From contig CANQYH010000170.1 of the NCBI GenBank assembly GCA_947628025.1, positions 1-6,705 of the forward strand: a stretch of 6,705 nt of DNA. Direction: 5' to 3'. The notes beneath the pieces were generated by a model. That model was not told the DNA's origin. It saw only the letters and a list, made by a program, of their open reading frames with translations, and searched no databases. Position numbers and translations under genes: made by a program. This document shows positions 1 through 5,689 of this stretch, piece after piece; position 1 is the stretch's first letter, and each line of letters opens with the position of its first letter. The stretch comes from an uncultured Lachnospiraceae bacterium. Lineage in GTDB: Bacteria > Bacillota > Clostridia > Lachnospirales > Lachnospiraceae.

Positions 1-437
1 GCCGGAAAGTCTACGTGATCCACCGCCGGGACGAGCTGCGGGCGGCGAAGAGCCTGCAGGAGACGCTGCTCGGCCTGGAGAATGTGGAGATGGTCTGGGA
101 TACCGTGGCGGAGCGGATCGAGGGGGACGGCCAGGTGGAGCGCCTGGCTCTGAAGAACGTAAAGACCGGCGACCTCTCCATGCTGGCGGTGCAGGGCGTT
201 TTCATCGCCGTAGGGATCACGCCCAACAGCCAGGTCTTCGAGGGGCTGGTGGAGATGGATCACGGTTACATTGCGGCCGGAGAGGATGGCAGGACCTCTG
301 TACCCGGTATCTATGCGGCCGGGGATGTGCGCACCAAGAGCCTGCGCCAGATCGTGACGGCCGTGGCGGACGGGGCCAATGCGGTGGCTTCGGCGGAGCG
401 GTACCTGGCGGAAAAAGCTACCCGGCAGAAAGGATGA
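1..437 (+). CDS. trxB: Thioredoxin reductase-like flavoprotein, 3' part (5' end outside window)
   Basis: This is the C-terminal ~145 residues of an FAD/NAD(P)H pyridine nucleotide-disulfide oxidoreductase of the thioredoxin reductase family, a cytosolic enzyme that passes electrons from NADPH through FAD to thioredoxin. The frame is open from the first base, with whole codons from position 3, so the start lies upstream. The visible part begins in the NADPH-binding domain with VIHRRDELRA (the HRRxxxR motif contacting the NADPH 2'-phosphate). It continues through GVFIAVGITPNS and ends with the FAD-binding segment GIYAAGDV followed by RQIVTAVADGA, typical of the family C-terminus. The redox CxxC would lie upstream and cannot be checked, so a related flavoprotein such as ferredoxin-thioredoxin or an AhpF-like reductase is possible. 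TGA at 435-437 lies 7 bases before the cysS fragment, whose ribosome binding site is inside this gene's last codons. That suggests former co-transcription. Confidence 0.88.
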   Translation, partial: RKVYVIHRRDELRAAKSLQETLLGLENVEMVWDTVAERIEGDGQVERLALKNVKTGDLSMLAVQGVFIAVGITPNSQVFEGLVEMDHGYIAAGEDGRTSVPGIYAAGDVRTKSLRQIVTAVADGANAVASAERYLAEKATRQKG

Positions 438-444
438 TCGATCA

Positions 445-780
445 ATGTATTTGTATAATTCCGCCGCTCATAAAAAAGAAGCGTTCCAAACCCATATGCC
501 CGGCCATGTCGAGATGTATACCTGCGAGCCGACCGTATACCATTTTGCGCATATCGGCAACCTGCGTTCCTACATCATGGAAGATGTGCTGGAGAAATTT
601 CTTCGCTATTCCGGCTATGACGTGAACCGTGTCATGAATATTACCGATGTCGGACATTTGACCTCCGACGCCGACGAGGGTGAGGATAAAATGTTAAAAG
701 GCGCCCGCCGCGAGCATAAATCCGTGATGGACATTGCCCGCTTCTACACGGACGCTTTCTTTCAGGACTGCGCGGAATAA
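445..780 (+). pseudogene. cysS: Truncated cysteinyl-tRNA synthetase, N-terminal 111 residues only
   Basis: CysRS is a cytosolic class I enzyme that charges tRNA-Cys, normally about 460-470 residues. Here the frame starts at ATG 445, after AAAGGA (429-434, 10-base spacing), and stops at TAA 778-780 after 111 residues. Visible are the zinc ligand Cys27, the class I HIGN signature at 36-39, MNITDVGHL around 64-72 and the SDADEGEDKM insert at 74-83, which some clostridial CysRS carry. The end at FFQDCAE is inside the catalytic Rossmann fold. The KMSKS loop, the remaining zinc ligands and the anticodon-binding domain are absent, and I could not follow the protein into another frame after 780. Position 28 is Glu where the family has Gly (TCGPTVY becomes TCEPTVY), beside a zinc ligand, which supports relaxed selection. 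It is very likely an inactive remnant; a free-standing fragment with a new role cannot be excluded. trxB lies 7 bases upstream. Confidence 0.85.
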
Positions 781-833
781 TAGTTATGCCCGGAGACTTC
801 GCTTGTGTGAGATAAAGAAATAATAAGCAGGTT

Positions 834-853
834 TTGGGGAAAGCACTCCCCAA
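834..853. repeat. Perfect 7-bp inverted repeat (hairpin A)
   Basis: TTGGGGA at 834-840 pairs with TCCCCAA at 847-853 around a 6-base loop (AAGCAC). No T-run follows on either strand, so it is not a standard intrinsic terminator. It abuts the next, larger hairpin with no gap (853|854). Confidence 0.75.
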
Positions 854-913
854 CAAGATTCCCACGGGGCAAAATGAGCACAGAAGCGAATTCTGCCCCG
901 TGGTAGAATCTTG
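854..913. repeat. 18-bp bulged inverted repeat (hairpin B), oriT-like
   Basis: CAAGATTC (854-861) pairs with GAATCTTG (906-913). CCACGGGGCA (862-871) pairs with TGCCCCGTGG (894-903), leaving TA (904-905) bulged. After one A-C mismatch, AAT (873-875) pairs with ATT (890-892). The loop is 14 bases (876-889). Imperfect hairpins of this size are typical of relaxase-recognised transfer origins. No nick-site consensus was identified, so the oriT reading is inference while the repeat itself is directly visible. Confidence 0.8.
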
Positions 914-1139
914 CTCTATGAAACCGACGCTTTCTATATCCTCGTTTCCTCTTGCTCCCTGCGCCACTGAAAAATGCGAAATTGCCAAACTCCCAGCAAT
1001 TTTTCTCTTGCCTCTAACACGGATGCGGCGGATGTTTTGCCAAATGGGGAAAGAAATTTTCCGTTGCATTTTTCTCCGGCAAGTACACAGAGGGGCAGCT
1101 GGCCCTGCCGCCATTGGACAACAAATAGTATGTTTTATC

Positions 1140-1529
1140 TCATATTTTTTCGCTTTCATTTTTCTGCTTCATCCAAACAGAAAAATTTTCGATGCCAACA
1201 TCTATTCCGCCAATAACAATAAATCCTCTGAGAATGGTATAAACGTCCACTTTTTCCCCTGATATCTCAAGCATAAAAAATATAACTGCTGAAGAAAAGA
1301 AAATAGCCGCTCTTAGTAAACTCCCCTTTAAAGGTATTTTTCTTGTTTTTTGGAGTATGGGAACCAGCAAAAATTTGAAAATCAGCCAAATATACATTCC
1401 ATAAAGCATAAATGTCACTCTGTTGCTCCATGGAAATGCTGCTTCGGGATGATTAGCTGCATAGCCGATAAAGCAAATTGCAACGGCCAGTAAAGATACG
1501 CCAATAATCAAAGATGTTTTTCTATTCAC
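1140..1529 (-). CDS. Small four-helix membrane protein of unknown function
   Basis: I do not recognise this gene. The minus-strand frame extends upstream to an ATG at 1592, but the better start is GTG at 1529. It is preceded by AGGAGGG (1534-1540) with 4-bp spacing, and the upstream ATG lies in the promoter. This gives 129 residues. Four hydrophobic stretches are visible: about 5-23 (SLIIGVSLLAVAICFIGYA), 38-59, 70-89 and 96-114, with basic or polar connectors (KTRKIPLKGS at 61-70) and a charged tail (KQKNESEKI). No catalytic motif, cysteine pair or signal-peptidase site stands out. It is much AT-richer than trxB, secA or prfB, consistent with recent acquisition. Its TGA (1140-1142) lies at the edge of the mobile-element-like segment. 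Possible roles such as a cargo gene or an immunity-type membrane protein are speculation. Confidence 0.7.
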   Translation of the reverse strand: MNRKTSLIIGVSLLAVAICFIGYAANHPEAAFPWSNRVTFMLYGMYIWLIFKFLLVPILQKTRKIPLKGSLLRAAIFFSSAVIFFMLEISGEKVDVYTILRGFIVIGGIDVGIENFSVWMKQKNESEKI

Positions 1530-1578
1530 GGTAGCCCTCCTGTAGATTTGCCAAACCGGCGTCTGCTCGGTGCTGGAT

Positions 1579-1607
1579 ATTATACCAATCAAATGGGAAG
1601 AAGTCTA
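1579..1607 (-). promoter_or_regulatory. Sigma-A-type promoter of the small membrane-protein gene
   Basis: Minus strand: -35 TAGACT (1602-1607, 4 of 6 to consensus), 17-bp spacer, -10 TATAAT (1579-1584, perfect). The expected start near 1572 gives a leader of about 43 bases before GTG 1529. This supports the GTG start over ATG 1592, which would lie upstream of the transcript. Confidence 0.65.
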
Positions 1608-1649
1608 CTGTCTTTTAAGACGGTTAGTCAAATGATTCTCAGTCCATGA

Positions 1650-1686
1650 ACCGCCGCAAAATGGGTTTGTCCCGTTTTGCGGCGGT
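1650..1686. terminator. Strong 16-bp hairpin between hpf and the membrane-protein gene, no U-tract
   Basis: The arm 1650-1665 pairs with 1671-1686 over 16 bp, one of them a G-T pair (1662/1674), around the 5-base loop TTTGT. The outer part is ACCGCCGCAAAA against TTTTGCGGCGGT. It lies 129 bases beyond the hpf stop and would form at the 3' end of the hpf message, the likely reason for its presence. Neither strand has a T-run after the stem, so it may be a processing or stability structure rather than an intrinsic terminator. Confidence 0.4.
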
Positions 1687-1814
1687 CTGTGCGTATGATC
1701 CGTATGATCTTATATTCGGATGACAAAAGCGTCTCCCGGTATTCCGTTATTGACCGGAACAGCCGGTTCGATTCTCCATTCCCTGCGCGTCTCCGTGAAA
1801 GGCCGCCGCGGCGG

Positions 1815-2345
1815 TCAGAACTCCGGTTCGATCAGTCCGTACGTATTTCCCTTGCGCTTGTATACCACATTTACCTGGTCGGTCTCGGCGTTCAGGAACA
1901 TGTAGAAATTATGTCCCAGCAGTTCCATCTCGATGCAGGCGTCCTCCGGGAACATCGGCTTCATCCCGAAGCGTTTCACCTTTACGATGTTGATCTCCTC
2001 GTCGGCGGTATCCGCCTCATCCTCCAAAAACAACTGGGAGAATGACTGTGCCGACTGTTTTTTGTCGATGATCTTTTTCTTATATCTGCGTATCTGACGT
2101 TCGATCACTTCTTCTACCAGGTCGATGGAAACGTACATATCGCTGCTGGCTTCCTCGGCCCGGATGACGCCGCCTTTGATCGGGATCGTCACCTCGATCT
2201 TCTGCGACTCACGCTGGATGCTTAAAGTCACGATGACTTCTGTGGTAGGGGAGAAATAATGCTCCAGCTTGCCGAGCTTTTCCTCAATGGCGCTGCGCAG
2301 CCCTGAGGATACTTCCATGTTTCTTCCGGTAATCGTAAAACGCAT
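1815..2345 (-). CDS. hpf: Long-form ribosome hibernation promoting factor (HPF)
   Basis: HPF binds the 30S subunit of idle ribosomes at the decoding centre. The long form dimerises 70S ribosomes into inactive 100S particles in stationary phase or stress. The product is 176 residues, a normal long-form length. The S30AE/YfiA domain covers about 1-97 (MRFTITGRNMEVSSGLRSAI start; basic ERQIRRYKKKIIDKK helix near 82-96). An acidic linker follows (LEDEADTADEE, about 107-117). The C-terminal dimerisation domain covers about 118-174 (VKRFGMKPMFPEDA, then GHNFYMFLNAET). In-frame ATGs occur at 2351 and further upstream. ATG 2345 is chosen because AAGGAG (2355-2360) lies 9 bases before it but only 3 before ATG 2351, and the product then begins at the conserved MRFTITG. 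It is transcribed divergently from secA. Confidence 0.95.
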   Translation of the reverse strand: MRFTITGRNMEVSSGLRSAIEEKLGKLEHYFSPTTEVIVTLSIQRESQKIEVTIPIKGGVIRAEEASSDMYVSIDLVEEVIERQIRRYKKKIIDKKQSAQSFSQLFLEDEADTADEEINIVKVKRFGMKPMFPEDACIEMELLGHNFYMFLNAETDQVNVVYKRKGNTYGLIEPEF

Positions 2346-2376
2346 GCTCATCAGCTCCTTCTTTTGAGATAACCCC

Positions 2377-2405
2377 ATTATAGCATATGTATTCGAAATA
2401 TTCAA
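2377..2405 (-). promoter_or_regulatory. Extended -10 sigma-A promoter of hpf
   Basis: Minus strand: -35 TTGAAT (2400-2405), 17-bp spacer, -10 TATAAT (2377-2382), preceded by TGC so that TGnTATAAT forms an extended -10. Transcription should begin near 2370, giving a short leader of about 25 bases to ATG 2345. Phased T-tracts and a Spo0A-box-like 9-mer lie directly upstream. Regulation by them is inference. Confidence 0.8.
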
Positions 2406-2419
2406 CAATAATCTTCAAA

Positions 2420-2462
2420 ATTTTTCGACAATTTTTCAGAATCTTTTCAATATTTTTCACGA
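2420..2462. repeat. Helically phased T-tracts / degenerate 11-bp tandem repeat (predicted curved DNA)
   Basis: Four T-tracts, each followed by C, lie at 2421-2425, 2432-2436, 2444-2447 and 2453-2457. The C residues at 2426, 2437, 2448 and 2458 are spaced 11, 11 and 10 bp, so the tracts recur once per helical turn. The units ATTTTTCGACA and ATTTTTCAGAA are near-identical, followed by two weaker copies. Read from hpf these are A-tracts 15-60 bp upstream of the -35 box, where curved DNA or UP-like elements act. Confidence 0.65.
2424..2432 (-). promoter_or_regulatory. Spo0A-box-like site (8 of 9) upstream of hpf promoter
   Basis: The minus strand reads ATTGTCGAA against the 0A-box consensus TTTGTCRAA, with the TGTCGAA core intact. 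It lies about 54-62 bases upstream of the predicted hpf start and overlaps the first T-tracts. In an AT-rich region a single near-match may be chance. Confidence 0.3.
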
Positions 2463-2554
2463 AAAAACAATAGTTTGATACAACATGCAAAAATCGAGCG
2501 CTTTCCCTCGTGAAAGAGGATTAGAACAGGGAAACCTAAAAATGTCAAGGGGAA

Positions 2555-2563
2555 TTTGTCGAA
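2555..2563 (+). promoter_or_regulatory. Perfect Spo0A-box match
   Basis: TTTGTCGAA matches the 0A-box consensus TTTGTCRAA at all nine positions. It lies between the phased T-tracts and the DnaA-box array. Spo0A is widespread in Clostridia and in Bacillus subtilis binds origin DNA next to DnaA boxes. Whether this genome encodes Spo0A is not visible here. Confidence 0.4.
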
Positions 2564-2601
2564 AACTGTAAGTTTATGACATATGAACAAAAAACAGAGG
2601 A

Positions 2602-2636
2602 CTGCGTTTCCCGTCGAAAACGACGGAGAACCGCAG
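2602..2636. repeat. Imperfect hairpin between 0A box and DnaA array
   Basis: CCGTCG (2611-2616) pairs with CGACGG (2621-2626) around an AAAA loop. After a small internal mismatch the stem resumes, with CTGCG (2602-2606) against CGCAG (2632-2636). On the minus strand a run of six T follows within about ten bases (2588-2593), so it could be a weak leftward terminator, although no gene lies to its right on that strand. Confidence 0.4.
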
Positions 2637-2644
2637 AGAAAAAT

Positions 2645-2790
2645 GGTGGATAATGTGGATAAATCGGTGTATAACTCAGATTTGCCGCAAAATGGACTTT
2701 TCCTGTTGTGGAAAACTTTAGCGGGAGACATGTGTAAAACCGGCGCAGTTTGTGGATAACTTTGCGGTCGAACATAGTTTTTGTGCAAAT
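2645..2790 (+). promoter_or_regulatory. Array of DnaA-box 9-mers, all in one orientation
   Basis: Against the DnaA-box consensus TTWTNCACA (plus strand TGTGNAWAA), exact matches occur at 2654-2662 (TGTGGATAA), 2707-2715 (TGTGGAAAA), 2731-2739 (TGTGTAAAA) and 2751-2759 (TGTGGATAA). One-mismatch copies lie at 2645-2653 (GGTGGATAA), directly abutting the next box, at 2666-2674 (GGTGTATAA) and at 2782-2790 (TGTGCAAAT). All have the same orientation. DnaA is the replication initiator and also a transcription factor. No dnaA, dnaN or rpmH gene is in the window, so this may be a titration or regulatory cluster rather than the main origin. No DnaA-trio element was seen next to the tandem pair. Confidence 0.65.
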
Positions 2791-2808
2791 TGCCAAGTTT
2801 ACCATAAT

Positions 2809-2874
2809 CATGGAAGCGCGCCGCCGCGTTTAAAATGAAGATCTTATATATGTTCCGAGGCGCGCTGCGCCATG
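2809..2874. repeat. Long-loop inverted repeat upstream of secA
   Basis: CATGG (2809-2813) and AGCGCGCC (2815-2822) are complementary to CCATG (2870-2874) and GGCGCGCT (2859-2866), with a 1/3-base internal loop and a 36-base central loop. The loop contains the palindrome AAGATCTT (2838-2844 region), and AGATCTT recurs at 2880-2886. It is a GC-rich island in AT-rich surroundings. It lies upstream of the predicted secA start, so it would act as DNA or belong to an undetected transcript. Confidence 0.45.
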
Positions 2875-2904
2875 GCCGGAGATCTTCCCGACATGTAAAT
2901 TTTT

Positions 2905-2913
2905 TGTGAATAA
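2905..2913 (+). promoter_or_regulatory. Isolated DnaA box next to the secA promoter
   Basis: TGTGAATAA is an exact match to TGTGNAWAA, in the same orientation as the array at 2645-2790, and ends 12 bases before the secA -35 box. A DnaA effect on secA transcription is plausible but inferred. An opposed weak copy (TTTTTCACC) follows at 2915-2923. Confidence 0.45.
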
Positions 2914-2925
2914 GTTTTTCACCGG

Positions 2926-2954
2926 TTGAATAAAACCGCGGTTGGTGATACAAT
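2926..2954 (+). promoter_or_regulatory. Sigma-A promoter of secA with a palindrome in the spacer
   Basis: -35 TTGAAT (2926-2931), 17-bp spacer, -10 TACAAT (2949-2954). The start near 2961 gives a leader of about 40 bases, too short for a SecM-like arrest peptide. The spacer holds the perfect 10-bp palindrome AACCGCGGTT (2934-2943). CGGTTG occurs at 2923-2928 and again at 2939-2944, spaced 16 bp, so a repressor operator is possible. The secA ribosome binding site AGGAG (2988-2992) lies 8 bases before ATG 3001. Confidence 0.75.
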
Positions 2955-3000
2955 AAATAAGATTGTACCAAAAAGCTCATGGCTTATAGGAGAATAGCAG

Positions 3001-5577
3001 ATGAATTTCGTAGAGAAAGTGTTCGGGACCCACAGTGAGCGGGAACTGAAGATCATAAAGCCGATCGTAGATAAAATTGTGGCTATGCGGCCGGAGATGG
3101 TAGCTCTCAGCGATGAGGAACTGAGAGGAAAGACGAAGCTTTTTAAGGAGCGGCTGGCGGCGGGGGAGACCCTGGACCAGATTCTGCCGGAGGCGTTTGC
3201 CACAGTGAGAGAGGCGGCCAGGAGAACGCTGAATATGGAGCACTTTCCGGTGCAGCTCATCGGCGGCGTGGTCCTGCACCAGGGCCGTATCGCGGAGATG
3301 AAGACCGGCGAGGGCAAAACGCTGGTGTCTACCTGCCCGGCTTATCTGAACGCGCTGGCCGGCAAGGGCGTCCATATCGTGACGGTCAACGACTACCTGG
3401 CGAAGCGTGACGCCGAGTGGATGGGGCGGATCCATGAGTTTTTGGGACTGACCGTAGGCGTGGTCCTGAATTCCATGACTCCCGAGGAGAGGAAGAAAGC
3501 CTACGCCTGCGATATCACCTATGTGACGAACAATGAGCTGGGTTTCGATTACCTGCGCGACAACATGGCGCTCTATAAAGAGCAGATGGTCCTGCGGGAA
3601 CTGGACTACGCGATCATCGACGAGGTGGACTCGGTGCTGATCGACGAGGCCAGGACGCCGCTGATCATTTCCGGCCAGAGCGGCAAGTCTACGAAGCTCT
3701 ACGAGGTCTGCGATATCCTGGCCAGGCAGCTGCAGCGCGGCGAAGCGTCGGGCGAATTCACGAAGATGAACGCGATCATGGGCGAAGATATCGAGGAGAC
3801 CGGCGATTTCGTGGTCAACGAGAAAGACAAGGTCGTGAACCTGACGGAAGAGGGCGTGAAGAAAGTCGAGCAGTTCTTCCATATTGAGAATCTGGCCGAC
3901 CCGGAGAACCTGGAGATCCAGCATAACATCATCCTGGCTCTGCGTGCCAATAACCTGATGCACCGGGACAAGGACTACGTGGTGAAGGACGACGAGGTTC
4001 TGATCGTCGATGAGTTTACGGGCCGTATCATGCCCGGCCGCCGCTATTCTGACGGCCTGCATCAGGCGATCGAGGCGAAAGAGCATGTGAACGTGCGCCG
4101 GGAGAGCAAAACGCTGGCGACGATCACGTTCCAGAACTTCTTTAATAAATTCCGCAAAAAGGCCGGTATGACCGGTACGGCGCTGACGGAGGAGAAAGAG
4201 TTCCGCAATACCTACGCCATGGACGCCATCGAGATCCCGACCAATAAGCCGGTGATCCGCGTCGACCATAACGACGCGGTCTATAAAACGAAAAAAGAAA
4301 AATTCAAGGCCGTGGTGGACGAGGTGGAAGAGGCCCACTCCAAGGGGCAGCCGGTGCTGGTGGGCACCATTACCATCGAGACTTCCGAGATGCTGAGCAA
4401 GATGTTGACCCGCCGCGGGATCCCGCATAAGGTTCTGAACGCCAAGTTCCATGAGCTGGAGGCGGAGATCGTGGCCGACGCCGGACTCCATGGGGCGGTT
4501 ACGATCGCCACCAACATGGCCGGCCGTGGTACGGATATCAAGCTGGACGAGGAAGCCAGGGCGGCGGGCGGCCTGCGCGTCATCGGCACCGAGCGCCATG
4601 AGGCACGGCGTATCGACAACCAGCTCCGCGGCCGTTCCGGACGTCAGGGAGATCCCGGCGAGTCCCGGTTCTACATTTCCCTGGAGGACGACCTGATGCG
4701 GCTGTTTGGTTCCGAGCGTCTGATGGGGATGTTCAACGCCCTGGGCGTGCCGGAGGGCGAGCAGATCGAACATAAGATGCTTTCCAACGCCATCGAGAAA
4801 GCGCAGAAAAAGATCGAGACCAACAACTACGGCATCCGCGAAAACCTGCTGAAATATGATGAGGTCATGAACGAACAGCGCGAGGTCATTTACGCGGAGC
4901 GGCGCCGGGTGCTGGACGGCGACAACATGCGGGATGTGATCCTGAAGATGGTCACGGATATCGTCGAGCACGCGGTGGATATGGCGATCGCCGACGACGC
5001 CGGCGCGGACGGCTGGGACCTGGCGGAACTGAACTCCCTGCTTCTGCCGATCATTCCGTTCGAGCCGATCGTGCTGGATGAGAACCAGAAACAGCATATG
5101 AAGAAGAAAGAATTGTCTCATATGCTGAAAGAGAAAGCGATCAAGCTCTACGAGGCGAAAGAGGCGGAGTTCCCGGAGGCCGAGCAGATCCGTGAGATCG
5201 AGCGCGTGATCCTGCTGAAAGTCATCGATAATAAATGGAATTCCCATATCGACGATATGGACCAGCTGCGGCAGGGCATCGGGCTGCAGGCCTATGGGCA
5301 GAAAGACCCGCTGGTCGAGTACAAGATGAGCGCTTACGAGATGTTCGACGGCATGACCGCGGCGGTCAAAGAGGACACCGTCCGGATCCTGTTCCGTATC
5401 CGCGTCGAGCAGAAAGTAGAGAGGGAGCCGGCGGCGAAAGTGACGGGGACCAACCGCGACGATACGGTGGCGAAAGCGCCGGTCCGCAAGACGGTCAAGA
5501 AGATCTATCCCAACGATCCGTGCCCCTGCGGCAGCGGAAAGAAATTCAAGCAGTGCCACGGCCGCAAGCCGGTGTGA
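3001..5577 (+). CDS. secA: Preprotein translocase motor ATPase SecA
   Basis: SecA is the essential peripheral membrane ATPase that drives unfolded preproteins through SecYEG. The product is 858 residues, complete and in the normal range. NBD1 carries Walker A MKTGEGKT (100-107) and Walker B DEVD (207-210), followed by the family segment IDEARTPLIISG. The preprotein cross-linking domain occupies roughly 225-370 and ends with GRIMPGRRYSDG at 341-352. GMTGTA is at 389-394. NBD2 has TNMAGRGTDI (504-513) and QLRGRSGRQGD (541-551). The helical scaffold and wing regions follow from about 580 (LLKYDEVMNEQREV). A basic linker leads to the zinc-binding SEC-C tail, CPCGSGKKFKQCHGR, with ligands Cys841, Cys843, Cys852 and His853; this tail binds SecB-like partners or phospholipid. 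ATG 3001 follows AGGAG with 8-base spacing and starts at the conserved MNFVEKVFG. prfB follows 112 bases downstream with no visible terminator between. Confidence 0.98.
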   Translation: MNFVEKVFGTHSERELKIIKPIVDKIVAMRPEMVALSDEELRGKTKLFKERLAAGETLDQILPEAFATVREAARRTLNMEHFPVQLIGGVVLHQGRIAEMKTGEGKTLVSTCPAYLNALAGKGVHIVTVNDYLAKRDAEWMGRIHEFLGLTVGVVLNSMTPEERKKAYACDITYVTNNELGFDYLRDNMALYKEQMVLRELDYAIIDEVDSVLIDEARTPLIISGQSGKSTKLYEVCDILARQLQRGEASGEFTKMNAIMGEDIEETGDFVVNEKDKVVNLTEEGVKKVEQFFHIENLADPENLEIQHNIILALRANNLMHRDKDYVVKDDEVLIVDEFTGRIMPGRRYSDGLHQAIEAKEHVNVRRESKTLATITFQNFFNKFRKKAGMTGTALTEEKEFRNTYAMDAIEIPTNKPVIRVDHNDAVYKTKKEKFKAVVDEVEEAHSKGQPVLVGTITIETSEMLSKMLTRRGIPHKVLNAKFHELEAEIVADAGLHGAVTIATNMAGRGTDIKLDEEARAAGGLRVIGTERHEARRIDNQLRGRSGRQGDPGESRFYISLEDDLMRLFGSERLMGMFNALGVPEGEQIEHKMLSNAIEKAQKKIETNNYGIRENLLKYDEVMNEQREVIYAERRRVLDGDNMRDVILKMVTDIVEHAVDMAIADDAGADGWDLAELNSLLLPIIPFEPIVLDENQKQHMKKKELSHMLKEKAIKLYEAKEAEFPEAEQIREIERVILLKVIDNKWNSHIDDMDQLRQGIGLQAYGQKDPLVEYKMSAYEMFDGMTAAVKEDTVRILFRIRVEQKVEREPAAKVTGTNRDDTVAKAPVRKTVKKIYPNDPCPCGSGKKFKQCHGRKPV

Positions 5578-5689
5578 GACGGGCTCTGAGGCGGTCGGAT
5601 CTGTGCGGTATGCTTGTGCGGCGCGGAGTAGCTGGATGGCAGAAAAGCAGCAGAAAACAAGGCTTAGACGATAGAAAGAGGGTGACACA

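Larger units (their letters stand above)
781..1139. mobile_element. Gene-free segment resembling integrative-element mobilisation DNA
   Basis: This 359-bp stretch between the cysS break and the membrane-protein gene holds no credible gene. Frames that stay open (834-1262 on +, 641-1159 on -) give composition-driven proteins with no recognisable domain. Its composition is lower in GC than trxB or secA. It carries two abutting hairpins (834-853 and 854-913) and a weaker one (979-985 with 996-1002). Read on the minus strand, the hairpins and flanks resemble, from memory only, the non-coding DNA upstream of mobC/relaxase genes in Tn1549-type conjugative elements of Clostridia. No integrase, relaxase or terminal repeat is present, so at most this is a remnant. 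The resemblance needs a database comparison. Confidence 0.35.

Noticed and set aside
641..1262. Open frames on both strands across the cysS break (641-1159 -, 834-1262 +)
   Set aside because: Both overlap known coding sequence or hairpins and give Arg/Pro/Ser-rich products without domains. Similar spurious frames are expected over repeat-bearing non-coding DNA.
1803..1814. Palindrome CCGCCGCGGCGG just after the hpf stop as a terminator
   Set aside because: It has no room for a loop without losing most of its stem and lacks a following T-run. It may be simple GC-rich repetition.
2380..2800. Calling this region the chromosomal oriC outright
   Set aside because: No dnaA, dnaN or rpmH nearby and no DnaA-trio or clear unwinding element adjacent to the tandem boxes. 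The array is real, but the origin claim needs skew or coverage data.
2447..2980. 177-residue minus-strand frame in the hpf-secA spacer
   Set aside because: No recognisable domain and composition-driven. It overlaps the DnaA boxes and the secA promoter.
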